A stretch of 64,000 nucleotides of DNA from Spartobacteria bacterium LR76 (lineage in GTDB: Bacteria; Verrucomicrobiota; Verrucomicrobiia; Chthoniobacterales; Terrimicrobiaceae): NCBI GenBank assembly GCA_003054655.1, contig QAYZ01000012.1:186001-250000 (forward strand), written 5' to 3'. The notes under the pieces are model-generated. The model saw only the letters and a program-made list of their open reading frames with translations, searched no databases and was not told the DNA's origin. The translations under genes and the position numbers were made by a program. Shown one piece after another: positions 7,770 to 17,051 of this stretch. Positions within the stretch are counted from its first letter, which is position 1, and every line of letters begins with the position of its first letter.

Positions 7770-8522
7770 TTACAGGACGAAGACGAGGAACTCGGCGTCG
7801 CGGCGGGCGGTGAGGTCGAGCTTCGTGGCTCCCTCGATCGAGACGGCGTCGCCGGGCGTCAGGCACTCGCCTGCGGCGGTGAGTTCGCCGGTGATCTGGT
7901 GGACCCAGACTCCGCGACCTTCCGGGACGTCGATGCTCAGCGTTTTGCCTGCTCCGAGCTTGCCGAAGGAAATCTCGGCGTCCTGGCGGATCGCCACCGC
8001 GCCGTCGCGGGCTTCGGGGGCGAAGAGCAGGGTGAGCGCGTCGGCCTTGGCCGCGTCGCCGAGCGGGCGCTCGGAGTAGCGCGGGGTGCCGCCGTGTTCA
8101 TTCGGGCGCAGCCAGATTTGCAGGAAGTGGACGGCCTCAGACGGCGATGCGTTCATCTCGCTGTGCAGCACGCCGTCGCCCGCGCTCATGTATTGCAGGT
8201 TGCCGGGGCGGATGACGCCCTGGTTGCCCATGCTGTCGCGGTGCTGGAGCCCGCCGGAGATGACGTAGGTGAAGATCTCGGCGTCGCGGTGTGGGTGCAT
8301 GCCGAAGCCCGCGCCGGGCGAGACGATGTCGTCATTGATGACGCGCAGCGAGCGGTAGCCCATGTGGTCGGGGTCGAAGTATTCGCCAAAGGAAAAGCTG
8401 TGGCGGCTGTCGAGCCAGCCGAACTTCGTGCGGCCGCGCTGGTCGGCGGCGAGCTTCGTCACACGGGGCGTGGTTTCTTCGCCGCTGGCGGGTTGGTTGG
8501 TCTTGAAGGTGGTCGTTTGCAT
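7770..8522 (-). CDS. Pirin-family cupin protein (YhhW-like)
   Basis: A 250-residue bicupin. Residues ~35-70 carry SRHSFSFGEYFDPDHMGYRSLRV, and the first cupin has the metal ligands in GMHPHRDAEIFTYV (two His and later His/Glu), followed by HSEMNAS. This matches YhhW/pirin-like quercetin 2,3-dioxygenase. Members bind iron, and E. coli YhhW oxidises quercetin in vitro; the physiological substrate is unknown. It is divergent from the LysR gene at 8610, a common regulator-target layout. Confidence 0.9.
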   Translation of the reverse strand: MQTTTFKTNQPASGEETTPRVTKLAADQRGRTKFGWLDSRHSFSFGEYFDPDHMGYRSLRVINDDIVSPGAGFGMHPHRDAEIFTYVISGGLQHRDSMGNQGVIRPGNLQYMSAGDGVLHSEMNASPSEAVHFLQIWLRPNEHGGTPRYSERPLGDAAKADALTLLFAPEARDGAVAIRQDAEISFGKLGAGKTLSIDVPEGRGVWVHQITGELTAAGECLTPGDAVSIEGATKLDLTARRDAEFLVFVL

Positions 8523-8609
8523 GGGATGAGCGTCGCATGGCCGCAGCGCGGGCGCTCATACTTCGTCGTTGGAAAGAGTATAACTTTGGGTTATCGGTCC
8601 CTTACCGGC

Positions 8610-9530
8610 ATGGAACTTCGCCACCTGCGCTATTTTGTCACTGCGGCCGAGGAGCTGAACATCAGCCGCGCCTCGTCCCGGCTGCGCATTTCCCAGCCTG
8701 CGGTGAGCCGACAGATTCACGACCTGGAGGACGAGCTCGGCGTGGAGCTGTTTGTGCGCGAGTCCGGCGGGCTGCGGCTCACTCCGGCGGGCGAGGCCTT
8801 CCTGCCCCAGGCGCGGGATATTTTGCGCCGGAGCCGCGAGGCGGTGGACCGTTTACAGGCTTTTCGCAATCCCGCTCCGGTGAAAATCGTCGTCGGCTAT
8901 ATCGCGCCGATGCTCTCCGTGGTGGTGACGCCCGCCCTGCGCGCCTACGGCGAGACGCACCCCGATGTGATCGTCGACCTCATCGAACTCTCCCCCGGCG
9001 ATCAGATTCCCGCCCTGCGTGATGCAAAGATCGACATCGCCCTCGTCGGCCAGCCCTGCCCCGAGGTGGCGAAGGAATTTCACGTCACCGAGCTGAACCG
9101 TACGCCGCTCGCCGCCGTCGTGTCGGATCATCACCAGTACGCACTGCGCAAGAAGGTGAAGCTCACCGAGCTGGAGGAGGAGAAATTTATCGGCTTCTGC
9201 GAGCAGACGTTTCCCGGGCGCAATGAGGCGATTCGCCAGGCCTGCGAGGGTGCGGGATTCGCTCCCTGCATCGAGCAGCAGGCGCACAATCTCGCGGCCG
9301 CCATCGCGCTCGTGTCCTCGGGCAAGGGCGTGACGCTCATGCCGGACGACGCGGATCATCTGCCGCACCCGCACGCGGTCTTTCTCACCCTGCAACCGTC
9401 GGTGCCCGCAGAGGTTTCCGCACTGGTGCGCAGAAAGGACGACTGCCGTCCCGAGCTGCTCGCTTTCGCCGAGGCGTGTGTGAACGTGCGCCTCACCCGC
9501 GCGGCCTCCCGCCAGCTCGCCGCCGCATGA
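8610..9530 (+). CDS. LysR-family transcriptional regulator
   Basis: A 306-residue regulator. The wHTH is at residues 1-60 (MELRHLRYFVTAAEELNISRAS, then SQPAVSRQIHDLEDELGV) and the type-2 periplasmic-binding-like effector domain follows (IDIALVGQP, VSSGKGVTLMP). The ATG at 8610 is the family start; the long open frame upstream is antisense to pirin. It likely controls the divergent pirin gene. The stop codon overlaps the start of the GNAT gene (ATGA). Confidence 0.93.
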   Translation: MELRHLRYFVTAAEELNISRASSRLRISQPAVSRQIHDLEDELGVELFVRESGGLRLTPAGEAFLPQARDILRRSREAVDRLQAFRNPAPVKIVVGYIAPMLSVVVTPALRAYGETHPDVIVDLIELSPGDQIPALRDAKIDIALVGQPCPEVAKEFHVTELNRTPLAAVVSDHHQYALRKKVKLTELEEEKFIGFCEQTFPGRNEAIRQACEGAGFAPCIEQQAHNLAAAIALVSSGKGVTLMPDDADHLPHPHAVFLTLQPSVPAEVSALVRRKDDCRPELLAFAEACVNVRLTRAASRQLAAA

Positions 9531-9925
9531 TCCGGTACTCCACCACGGAGACGATCACGGTCGGGCAATTCCGCGACGTCCTCGTGCGCTCCACCCTGGG
9601 CGAACGCCGTCCGCTGGATAACGAGGACACGCTGGACGCGATGCTGACCAATGCCTCGCTGCTCGCAACCGCGTGGGATGGCGAATTGCTCGTGGGCATC
9701 GCGCGATCGGTAACGGATTTTGCCTATTGCTGCTACATCTCCGACCTTGCGGTCGACGAGGCGTACCAGCGGCAGGGCATCGGCAGGCAGCTCATCGAGG
9801 CGACCTCGCAACGACTCGGACCCCAGTGCAAAATCATCCTCCTCGCCGCGCCCAAAGCCGACTCGTACTACGGCGGAGTGGGCTTCCAGCGGCACCCGCG
9901 CGCATGGGTGCGGGACAAATCCTGA
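9527..9925 (+). CDS. GNAT-family N-acetyltransferase
   Basis: A 132-residue protein translationally coupled to the LysR gene. Motif A of GNAT enzymes is clear: YISDLAVDEAYQRQGIGRQL, with the pyrophosphate loop QRQGIGRQ, and the C-terminal signature SYYGGVGFQRHPRAW. Substrate unknown; the arrangement suggests control by the same promoter as the LysR regulator. Confidence 0.88.
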   Translation: MIRYSTTETITVGQFRDVLVRSTLGERRPLDNEDTLDAMLTNASLLATAWDGELLVGIARSVTDFAYCCYISDLAVDEAYQRQGIGRQLIEATSQRLGPQCKIILLAAPKADSYYGGVGFQRHPRAWVRDKS

Positions 9926-9942
9926 CAACAGCCCGATTGCCA

Positions 9943-9960
9943 ATCCGTATCCATACGGAT
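9943..9960. promoter_or_regulatory. Perfect 8-bp dyad upstream of the GDP-fucose synthase gene
   Basis: ATCCGTAT-CC-ATACGGAT lies between the GNAT stop (9925) and the AGGAGG ribosome-binding site at 9966. With no T-run it is more likely an operator than a terminator, but this is a guess from symmetry. Confidence 0.35.
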
Positions 9961-9974
9961 AACTAGGAGGCAGC

Positions 9975-10907
9975 ATGAATAAAGACGTACCAGTCTACGT
10001 GGCGGGCCACCGGGGAATGGTGGGAAGCGGCATCGTACGCGCCCTGGAGCGCGCGGGGTATACCCGCATCCTCACGCGGACTCGTACCGAACTCGACCTG
10101 CTGGATCGCACGGCGGTGCGGAGCTTTTTTGAAACCGAGCGTCCGCGTCTCGTGGTGGACGCGGCGGCGAAGGTCGGCGGCATCATCGCGAACAGCGAGC
10201 AGCCGGTGGAGTTCCTGCTCCAGAACGTCACGATCCAGAACAATATCATCGAGGCGGCGGCGGACTACGGTGTCGACAAGCTGCTCTTCCTCGGCAGCTC
10301 CTGCATTTACCCGAAGCTGGCCCCGCAGCCGATCACGGAGGATTCCCTGCTCTCCGGTCCGCTCGAGCCGACAAATGACGCCTACGCCCTGGCCAAGATC
10401 GCAGGCATCAAGCTCTGCCAGGCGTACTCGAAACAGTACGGGAAGAATTTCATCTCCGGCATGCCGACAAATCTCTACGGCCCGAATGACAACTTTGACC
10501 TGCACACCTCGCATGTGCTGCCCGCGCTGATCCGCAAGGTTCACGAGGCGAAGTTGCGCGGTGACAAGTCCTACGTCGTGTGGGGCACGGGTTCGCCGAG
10601 GCGGGAATTCCTCCACGTCGACGATCTCTCGGAGGCGTGTTTGTTCCTGCTGGAGAATTACAACGAGCCGGAGATCGTGAATATCGGCTGCGGCGAGGAT
10701 GTGACGATCCGCGAGCTGGCCGAGACCGTCTGCGACGTGCTCGGGTTCCAGGGCGAGCTGGTCTTTGACACGACGAAGCCCGATGGCACGCCGCGCAAGC
10801 TGCTCGATATGTCGAAGCTGTTTTCCATGGGCTGGAAGCCCCGCATCCCGCTGCGTGAAGGCATCCGGGGAGCCTACGACTGGTATCTGCAACACGGTTC
10901 GCGGTAA
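9975..10907 (+). CDS. fcl: GDP-L-fucose synthase
   Basis: A 310-residue SDR epimerase/reductase that converts GDP-4-keto-6-deoxymannose to GDP-L-fucose. The NADP-binding loop is VAGHRGMVGSGI (residues ~9-20), the family signature DAAAKVGGIIANS follows, and the catalytic triad is in LGSSCIYP (Ser) and YALAKIAG (Tyr-x3-Lys). The later FLHVDDLSEACLFL is typical of Fcl/WcaG. A strong AGGAGG site lies 7 bases before the ATG. No gmd gene is present in the window. Confidence 0.95.
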   Translation: MNKDVPVYVAGHRGMVGSGIVRALERAGYTRILTRTRTELDLLDRTAVRSFFETERPRLVVDAAAKVGGIIANSEQPVEFLLQNVTIQNNIIEAAADYGVDKLLFLGSSCIYPKLAPQPITEDSLLSGPLEPTNDAYALAKIAGIKLCQAYSKQYGKNFISGMPTNLYGPNDNFDLHTSHVLPALIRKVHEAKLRGDKSYVVWGTGSPRREFLHVDDLSEACLFLLENYNEPEIVNIGCGEDVTIRELAETVCDVLGFQGELVFDTTKPDGTPRKLLDMSKLFSMGWKPRIPLREGIRGAYDWYLQHGSR

Positions 10908-10936
10908 CCGCCGCCGGACATCGACCTGCGGCCGGA

Positions 10937-13093
10937 ATGTTTCGCCGTCTCATTCTCGGATTTCTCCTCGCCATCTGCGTGCTGATGATCGGGGAGATCT
11001 TCAAGCCGCTGCAGCCGCGAGCGACGTGGCGCACGGTGAATGACTGGGGCGCAGGATTGACCGGGGAGTTCACCATCGACAACCCGACCGGGAGCGAAAT
11101 CGAGGGTTGGACGCTGCGATTTGATTATCCCGGGAGGATCGAGGGCATCTCGGGGGCGACGGTCATCGCCCAGGACGGCCCGCAGTATCTCGTACGGCCT
11201 TTGGGGTGGAACAGCGTCATCGCGCCGGGCCGCTCGGCTGCGGTGGAGCTTCGTTTGTCCCCGGGCGGATTCCTGCCGCGCCGGGTGAAGGTCGATACGA
11301 AGCACGTGCCGGCGCTCGAGGCGGTGGAGGAGCCGGATGAGATTTTCATGCCGGGAGAGTCGCGGTCCGGGCGCGCTGCCCAGCCGGGATCCCCGGGAGG
11401 GAGTGGTGGTCCGGCGTCCCGGCTGCGCTACGGCGCGGTGGAGCTGATCTATCGAGTGGTGCAGGATTACGGCCACAAGATGGAGTCGGAGGTTCTGATC
11501 CGGAACAATAGCTGGGAGACTTTACGCGACTGGACGATCTTTCTCGATTTTCCGCGCCGCATCACGGCGGTGCAGGGCGGTACGCAGACGGCCCAGGCGG
11601 GGGACAATCATCGCCTGGATTCCGACTCGGTATTGCCCATTCCTCCCAAGGGCGAACTGCGGGTGACCCTGTGGTCGGAGCCGGGGCTGAAGCTTGATCC
11701 GCCGCGCCGCATGCTCTTCCGGGCGCGGTCTGGGTCGCAAAGCCGGCCGGATTTCAACTATGCGGCGGCGCTTCAGATGTCGTTGTATTTTTACGAGACG
11801 CAGCGGTCGGGCAAGCTCGGCCAGACCAGAGTGGCATGGCGGCGGGACTCTGGGTTGACTGACGGGGCGGACAAGGGAGTCGACCTCACGGGCGGGTACT
11901 ACGATGCGGGCGATCACATGAAGTTCACCTTCCCGCTGAGTTCGGCGCTCTCGATGCTTTCCTGGGGGGGGCTGGAGTACCGGGCGGGATATGAGAAGGC
12001 GGGCCAGTGGAGCACGCTGCTCGAGACGGTGCGCTGGGGGACGGACTGGCTGATCAAGGCGCATGTCGCGCCCAACGAACTCTATGCACAGGTGGGCGAT
12101 GGCAGGCTCGACCACGCCTACTGGGGGCCGCCGGAGCGCATGACGATGAAGCGCCCGTCGTACAAGATTACCGCGAAGGCTCCGGGTTCCGATCTCGCGG
12201 GTGAGACCTCGGCGGCGCTGGCCTCTGCGTCGATTCTCTTTCTCAAGGAGGACCCGGCCTACGCTGCTCTCCTGCTGCGGCATGCGCGAGAGCTCTATGA
12301 TTTTGCGGTGAATTTCCCCGGGTCGTACAGCGAGTCGGTGCCGGCGGCGAAGGAGTTTTATCCCTCGCGTTACGGGTACCAGGATGAGGTGGCCTGGGCG
12401 GCGGCGTGGCTGTACTCGGCCACGGGTGAGAAGCGGTACCTCGATGAGGCCGTGGCGATTTACAAGGACTCCATCCAGGGGCGGCTGAGCGGTGCGGCGG
12501 CCTGCTGGGATGACAAGCGTCCCGCGCTCGCCGTGCTGATGGCGCGCATCACCCGCAGGGATATTTACAAGAGAGACGCCGAGCAGTTTCTCGACTACTG
12601 GACGGATGGAAGGTTAGGCCCCCGGGTGCGATATACGCCGGGCGGGCTCGCCTGGCACAACGAATGGGGTCCGCTGCGCTACGCGGCCAATGCGGCATTC
12701 CTCGCTTTCGTCTACAGCGACCGCGTGGCGGACTATCGCTCCAGGTATCACGGTTTCGCCAAGCGGCAGATCAACTACATCCTCGGCGACAATCCGGCGA
12801 AGCGGAGCTACCTCGTCGGCTTTGGAAACAATCCGCCGATGAACCCGCATCATCGCGCCTCGCATGATTCCCCCGATAACGACATCAACAACCCGGCGAA
12901 CAATGCCCACATCCTGTACGGAGCGCTGGTCGGCGGGCCGTCGAGCCTCGACGACTTTGACTACGAGGACAACCGCCGCGACGTTCGCCAGAATGAGGTG
13001 GCGCTCGACTATAATGGCGGCCTCACCGGAGCACTCGCCCGCATGGTGATGCTGAATGGAGGCCGCCCGATGGCGGTCTTTCCGCCGAAATAA
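10937..13093 (+). CDS. Glycoside hydrolase family 9 enzyme with two N-terminal CBM2-like modules
   Basis: A 718-residue predicted secreted or membrane-anchored endoglucanase. A hydrophobic N-terminus (RRLILGFLLAICVLMIG) is followed by two domains resembling family 2 cellulose-binding modules (residues ~30-115, with WRTVNDWGAGLTGEFTIDN; and ~165-260, with IRNNSWETLRDWTIFLDF). The GH9 catalytic domain runs from ~275 to the end: catalytic base region GGYYDAGDHMKF (~318), His motif HHRASHD (~638), and proton-donor Glu in NEVALDYNGG (~686). GH9 enzymes cut beta-1,4-glucans with inversion. Terminates in a hairpin shared with purM. Confidence 0.92.
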   Translation: MFRRLILGFLLAICVLMIGEIFKPLQPRATWRTVNDWGAGLTGEFTIDNPTGSEIEGWTLRFDYPGRIEGISGATVIAQDGPQYLVRPLGWNSVIAPGRSAAVELRLSPGGFLPRRVKVDTKHVPALEAVEEPDEIFMPGESRSGRAAQPGSPGGSGGPASRLRYGAVELIYRVVQDYGHKMESEVLIRNNSWETLRDWTIFLDFPRRITAVQGGTQTAQAGDNHRLDSDSVLPIPPKGELRVTLWSEPGLKLDPPRRMLFRARSGSQSRPDFNYAAALQMSLYFYETQRSGKLGQTRVAWRRDSGLTDGADKGVDLTGGYYDAGDHMKFTFPLSSALSMLSWGGLEYRAGYEKAGQWSTLLETVRWGTDWLIKAHVAPNELYAQVGDGRLDHAYWGPPERMTMKRPSYKITAKAPGSDLAGETSAALASASILFLKEDPAYAALLLRHARELYDFAVNFPGSYSESVPAAKEFYPSRYGYQDEVAWAAAWLYSATGEKRYLDEAVAIYKDSIQGRLSGAAACWDDKRPALAVLMARITRRDIYKRDAEQFLDYWTDGRLGPRVRYTPGGLAWHNEWGPLRYAANAAFLAFVYSDRVADYRSRYHGFAKRQINYILGDNPAKRSYLVGFGNNPPMNPHHRASHDSPDNDINNPANNAHILYGALVGGPSSLDDFDYEDNRRDVRQNEVALDYNGGLTGALARMVMLNGGRPMAVFPPK

Positions 13094-13094
13094 A

Positions 13095-13127
13095 AAACCT
13101 GCCTCGGCACGGGGCGGAGGCAGGTTT
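13095..13127. terminator. Bidirectional terminator between GH9 gene and purM
   Basis: An 11-bp perfect stem, AAACCTGCCTC and GAGGCAGGTTT, separated by 11 bases. The A/T ends give U-runs in either direction, fitting two convergent genes. Confidence 0.85.
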
Positions 13128-13155
13128 CTCGGAAGGGAAATCCTTCTTGGTCTTT

Positions 13156-14178
13156 CTAGACGATAGCGACGGTCTGGTCACCCTCAACGATTTCGCCGAT
13201 GACCTTGCCGCGGGTGAGTTTCACCGTCTCGGCCTGGCGCTTCTTGTCGACGATGAGGACCATGCCGATGCCCATGTTGAAGACCTGGTACATCTCCAGC
13301 GGGTCGACCTTGCCGCCGGCTTCGATGATCTGGAAGAGCGCGGGCACCTTCCACGAGTCGCGGCGGATGTTGGCCTGCGTGCCCTTGGGCAGGACGCGCG
13401 GGAGGTTGTCGATGAGGCCGCCACCGGTGATGTGCGCGGCGGCGTGGAGCAGCCCGGCGGGCAGCGAGGCCATGAGGGGCTGGTAGTTCTTGTGCACGCG
13501 GAGGAGCTCCTCGCCGATCGGGAGCTTCAGCTCGGGGAGGCGGGAGCTCACCTTGAGGCCCATGGTCTCGAAGAGGACCTTGCGGGCGAGCGAGTAGCCG
13601 TTGGTGTGCAGGCCGGTCGAGGGCAGGCCGATGAGGACATCGCCCACACGAACCTTGGAACCGTCGAGCATCCTGGCGCGGTCGACCACGCCGACGATGG
13701 TGCCGGCGACATCGTACTCGCCCTGCTGGTACATGCCGGGCATCTGGGCGGTTTCCCCTCCGATGAGGGCGCAACTGCCGGCGCGGCAGGCCTTGGCAAA
13801 ACCGGTGAGAAGCTGGCGGAAGACGGTCGGCTCAAGCGAGGCGGCGGCGACGTAGTCGAGGAAAAAGAGAGGCTGAGCTCCGACGACGGCGATGTCGTTG
13901 ATGCAGTGGTTGACGAGATCCTGGCCGACGGTGTCGTGCTTGTTGACCATGAAGGCGACCTTCAGCTTGGTGCCGACGCCGTCGACGCTGGCGACGAGCA
14001 CGGGGTCCTTCATCTTGCCGAAGTCCGCGCGGAAGAGGCCGCCGAAGCCGCCGATCTTGCCCAGCACCTGCGGGCCATGAGTCGAGCGCACGAGCGATTG
14101 AATGCCGCTTTTGACGACGTTTCCTAAATCCACATCCACGCCCGCCCGGGCGTAGGCTTTCACTTTGACCTGCTTCAT
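13156..14178 (-). CDS. purM: Phosphoribosylformylglycinamidine cyclo-ligase (AIR synthetase)
   Basis: A 340-residue PurM, step five of purine synthesis (FGAM to AIR, ATP-dependent). Seen motifs: LVASVDGVGTKLKVAF near residue 60, NDIAVVGAQPLFFLDY with the conserved Asp, and the later GGETAQMPGMYQ and HITGGGLIDNLPRVLP. It begins inside the stop codon of purF (ATGA), so the two purine genes are translationally coupled. Confidence 0.97.
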   Translation of the reverse strand: MKQVKVKAYARAGVDVDLGNVVKSGIQSLVRSTHGPQVLGKIGGFGGLFRADFGKMKDPVLVASVDGVGTKLKVAFMVNKHDTVGQDLVNHCINDIAVVGAQPLFFLDYVAAASLEPTVFRQLLTGFAKACRAGSCALIGGETAQMPGMYQQGEYDVAGTIVGVVDRARMLDGSKVRVGDVLIGLPSTGLHTNGYSLARKVLFETMGLKVSSRLPELKLPIGEELLRVHKNYQPLMASLPAGLLHAAAHITGGGLIDNLPRVLPKGTQANIRRDSWKVPALFQIIEAGGKVDPLEMYQVFNMGIGMVLIVDKKRQAETVKLTRGKVIGEIVEGDQTVAIV

Positions 14179-15662
14179 ATCAGGCGGGGTTCCTCGTTAT
14201 CGAGCAGGCGCACGCGGCGGGCTCTTTTTTCCATGATGAGTTTGTCGAATTCGGCATCGAATGCCACGGGGTAGTCCCCGCTGAAACATGCCGTGCAAAA
14301 GTCGTTCCCCGGCCGCTTGGTGGCGCGGATCATGCCCTCGAGGTCGAGGTAGCCGATGGAGTCCGCGCCGAGATACTTGCGGATTTCCTCCATGGTACAC
14401 TGGTTGGCGAGGAGCTTGTCGGGATTGGGAAAGTCAATGCCGTAGTAGCAGGCGAAGCGGTGTGGCGGGCAACTGATGCGCATGTGCACCTCCCTGGCTC
14501 CGGCCTCGCGGAGGGTGACCACGCGGGAGCGGGCGGTGGTGCCGCGCACGATGGAGTCGTCGACGACCACGACACGCTTGTCCCTCACGATCTCGGAGAT
14601 GAGGTTGAGCTTCACGCGGACGTTGAAGTCGCGGATGCTCTGCGACGGCTGGATGAAGGTGCGGCCGATGTAGTGGTTGCGGACAAAGGCCGGGTAATAC
14701 GGGATGCCGAGCTCCTCGGAGAAGCCAAGGGCGGCGAAGATGCCGGAGTCGGGCACGGGAACCACGAGATCGGCTTCGGCGGGATGCAGGCGGGCGAGCT
14801 CGCGGCCCATGCGCACGCGCACATCGGAAACATTGACGCCTGCGATGTTGCTGTCGGGCCGGGCGAAATAGACGTACTCGAAGATGCAGAATGCGCTGCG
14901 AGTCTCCCGGAAGGGGAACTCGGAGCGGATGCCGCCATTGTCGATGATGACCACCTCGCCGGGCTCGATATCGCGAACGAATTGCGCCTGGATGAGATCA
15001 AAGGCGCAGCTCTCGGAGGCCAGCACGTAGGCGCCGTCCTTCTTGCCCAGACACAGCGGACGGAAGCCGTGCGGATCGCGGAAACCAATGATTTCGCGTT
15101 CGCTCATGAGGACGATGGAGAAGGCTCCCTCGATGCGGCGGAGAGCCGCCAGGGCACCGCCGTCTCCCCGCGGCTGGGCCAGCAGGTGGAGGACGATTTC
15201 GCTGTCGACGGTGGTTTGGAAGATCGAACCCTTGGCCTCGAGCTCGACGCGGAGCTGGGCGGCGTTGACGAGGTTGCCGTTGTGGGCGACGGCGAGCTGG
15301 CCGCGATTCGTATCCACCACGAACGGCTGGGCGTTCTTGGCCGTGCTGGACCCGGTGGTCGAGTAGCGTACATGGCCGATGGCGCGGGTGCCCTTCAACT
15401 CGTCGAGGTCGTCCATCTTGAAGACCTGCGAGACGAGGCCCATCCCCTTGTGCTGCTGGAACGTGCTGTCCGACCCCTTGGCCGAGACGATGCCGGCGCT
15501 TTCCTGACCGCGATGCTGGAGCGCAAAGAGTCCGTAGTAGGTCAGCAGGGCGGCGTCGGGATGCCCAAAAACGGCGAATACGCCGCACTCATGAGTGGGT
15601 TTGTGTTTCAACGGCAAGGCTTGAAGAGGCGGCAACTTGCTAGGTTTTTGTGAGTCTTTCAA
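14175..15662 (-). CDS. purF: Amidophosphoribosyltransferase
   Basis: A 495-residue enzyme for the committed step of purine synthesis (PRPP + glutamine to phosphoribosylamine). A 25-residue leader precedes the nucleophile Cys26 in HECGVFAVFG, so propeptide cleavage is expected, as in the Bacillus-type enzyme. The Ntn domain shows LQHRGQESAG and GHVRYSTTGSS; the PRTase domain has the PRPP loop VVVVDDSIVRGTTAR. The conserved iron-sulfur-type cysteine region FCTACFSGDYP lies near the C-terminus. Confidence 0.97.
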   Translation of the reverse strand: MKDSQKPSKLPPLQALPLKHKPTHECGVFAVFGHPDAALLTYYGLFALQHRGQESAGIVSAKGSDSTFQQHKGMGLVSQVFKMDDLDELKGTRAIGHVRYSTTGSSTAKNAQPFVVDTNRGQLAVAHNGNLVNAAQLRVELEAKGSIFQTTVDSEIVLHLLAQPRGDGGALAALRRIEGAFSIVLMSEREIIGFRDPHGFRPLCLGKKDGAYVLASESCAFDLIQAQFVRDIEPGEVVIIDNGGIRSEFPFRETRSAFCIFEYVYFARPDSNIAGVNVSDVRVRMGRELARLHPAEADLVVPVPDSGIFAALGFSEELGIPYYPAFVRNHYIGRTFIQPSQSIRDFNVRVKLNLISEIVRDKRVVVVDDSIVRGTTARSRVVTLREAGAREVHMRISCPPHRFACYYGIDFPNPDKLLANQCTMEEIRKYLGADSIGYLDLEGMIRATKRPGNDFCTACFSGDYPVAFDAEFDKLIMEKRARRVRLLDNEEPRLI

Positions 15663-16189
15663 GGTTTGAATCGTCCTCCGCGTCCGTTCTTGAGGGCGCG
15701 TTGCAGGTTCTTGAACAAAGCATCCACCTGCTCGCGCGAGGCGAGGCGGTACTCGATGGTGCGGGCGTGGGTGGTGGTCGGGTAGTTTTTAACGACTTTT
15801 CGCCAGACATCGCCGGTGTCGGTGCGGTCCAGTGCCTCGGCGATTTTTTCCTTGGCGAAGTTGACCGTGCTCTGGCCGATGCCGCCGGGAGCCTGTGGGA
15901 CGTTGGGTTCGATGTAGTAGGCGCGCAGGAGTTCGGAACCCGAGGTGCTGATGTTGAGCTCGACCACGCGGGCGGCATTGTCCACCACGTATTCCTGCGT
16001 GCTGACGGAGACGATCGAGGCGATCCGCACGACGTAGGTGCCGCCGGGAAATTCGATGGTCCAGAAATCGGACGCGTTCGTATCGGCGTCCGGGGTGGGA
16101 GTCGGGGTCTGGGCTCGGACACTGGCAGGGTCGGCAAGGACCAGCGCGAGTGCGATAGCCAGCAGCAAGCAGTGCCGCAGAGTGAGCAT
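15659..16189 (-). CDS. Hypothetical secreted protein, first gene of the purF-purM operon
   Basis: A 176-residue protein with a signal peptide (LLLAIALALVLADPASVRA) and a short Pro/Thr linker (TPTPTPDAD). The mature domain includes FWTIEFPGGTYVVRIASIVSVSTQEYVV. Its stop overlaps the purF start (ATGA). I do not recognise a family, and there is no obvious functional link to purine synthesis. Confidence 0.65.
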   Translation of the reverse strand: MLTLRHCLLLAIALALVLADPASVRAQTPTPTPDADTNASDFWTIEFPGGTYVVRIASIVSVSTQEYVVDNAARVVELNISTSGSELLRAYYIEPNVPQAPGGIGQSTVNFAKEKIAEALDRTDTGDVWRKVVKNYPTTTHARTIEYRLASREQVDALFKNLQRALKNGRGGRFKP

Positions 16190-16249
16190 TCCTCAGAATC
16201 CCAGCTTTTTCCCTCTCGCGCAAATCAGAATCTGCCGATAGATAGCCGC

Positions 16250-16732
16250 ATGCCCATTTATCGCCCGAATGTCGCCTTCATTCTGAGCAATGCCGCCGGA
16301 GAGATCCTCGTCTGTGAACGCAGCGACTGGGCCGGGTGCTGGCAGTTTGCCCAGGGCGGGGTGAAGAACGGCGAGGCCTTTATCGATGCGCTCCATCGCG
16401 AGGTGGAGGAGGAGCTTTGCCTGAAGCGTTCGGACTACGAGGTGCTCTCATCACGCGGGCCATACCGCTACCTTTTTACCAACGGCCGCAAAAAAGAGGG
16501 TTTCGATGGGCAGGAGCAGTATTATTTCCTCGGGCGGCTGACCAACCCGGACGCGCAGGTGCGTTTCGATGGCGAATCGGATGAATTTCGCGCCGCGCGC
16601 TGGATTCGCCCGGTGGCCTTTGACCTGAGCTGGGTGCCCGAGATGAAGCGCGAGGTATATGCCAGCGTGCTGCGGGATTTCTTTGGCGTCGAACTCGGCG
16701 GCAGGGTACTGGACGACGAGGCTGCGGCCTGA
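16250..16732 (+). CDS. rppH: RNA pyrophosphohydrolase, Nudix family
   Basis: A 160-residue Nudix enzyme starting MPIYRPNVAFILSNAAGEIL, with the RppH-type WQFAQGGVKNGEAF and Nudix box continuing EVEEELCL (G-x5-E-x7-REVEEE pattern, with REVEEEL). RppH removes pyrophosphate from 5'-triphosphate mRNA, starting decay; the same family includes diadenosine polyphosphate hydrolases. The ATG at 16250 fits the family start; the frame upstream is antisense to the purF operon. Confidence 0.85.
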   Translation: MPIYRPNVAFILSNAAGEILVCERSDWAGCWQFAQGGVKNGEAFIDALHREVEEELCLKRSDYEVLSSRGPYRYLFTNGRKKEGFDGQEQYYFLGRLTNPDAQVRFDGESDEFRAARWIRPVAFDLSWVPEMKREVYASVLRDFFGVELGGRVLDDEAAA

Positions 16733-16770
16733 GCGCTTGCGTTCGTCGGGAATCGGCCTGATTTTTTGTT

Positions 16771-16971
16771 ATGCAGGAAATGGGCAAGATGCTGGTGATA
16801 GCCGGGGTGGTCTTGGCTGTAATCGGCGGGCTGCTCTGGTGGGGCAAGGGGTTCCGGCTGCCCGGAGACATCTTCATCGAGCGGGGAGGCTTTTCCTTCG
16901 GATTTCCCATCGTGACCTGCATTGTCATCAGCATCATCCTCACGGTGGTGCTGAATCTGTTTCGACGGTGA
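16771..16971 (+). CDS. DUF2905 small membrane protein
   Basis: A 66-residue protein with two hydrophobic helices around the signature GKGFRLPGDIFIERGGFSFGFP, diagnostic for DUF2905. Typical members are of this length and have no known function. Lies 38 bases downstream of rppH. Confidence 0.88.
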   Translation: MQEMGKMLVIAGVVLAVIGGLLWWGKGFRLPGDIFIERGGFSFGFPIVTCIVISIILTVVLNLFRR

Positions 16972-17051
16972 TCGAAAACCGGGCGGATTGCCGGGCTGGA
17001 GAAGTGCTTTTTTGCTCGCGAAGCAGGCGCATCGGGTGTTTGCTGAGCGGC

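Noticed and set aside
7899-8609. Long upstream extension of the LysR frame
   Set aside because: It is antisense to the pirin gene and has no domain; similarity to LysR starts at 8610.
13147-15653. Long plus-strand open frames opposite purM and purF
   Set aside because: They mirror strongly conserved minus-strand genes in GC-rich DNA and have no motif of their own.
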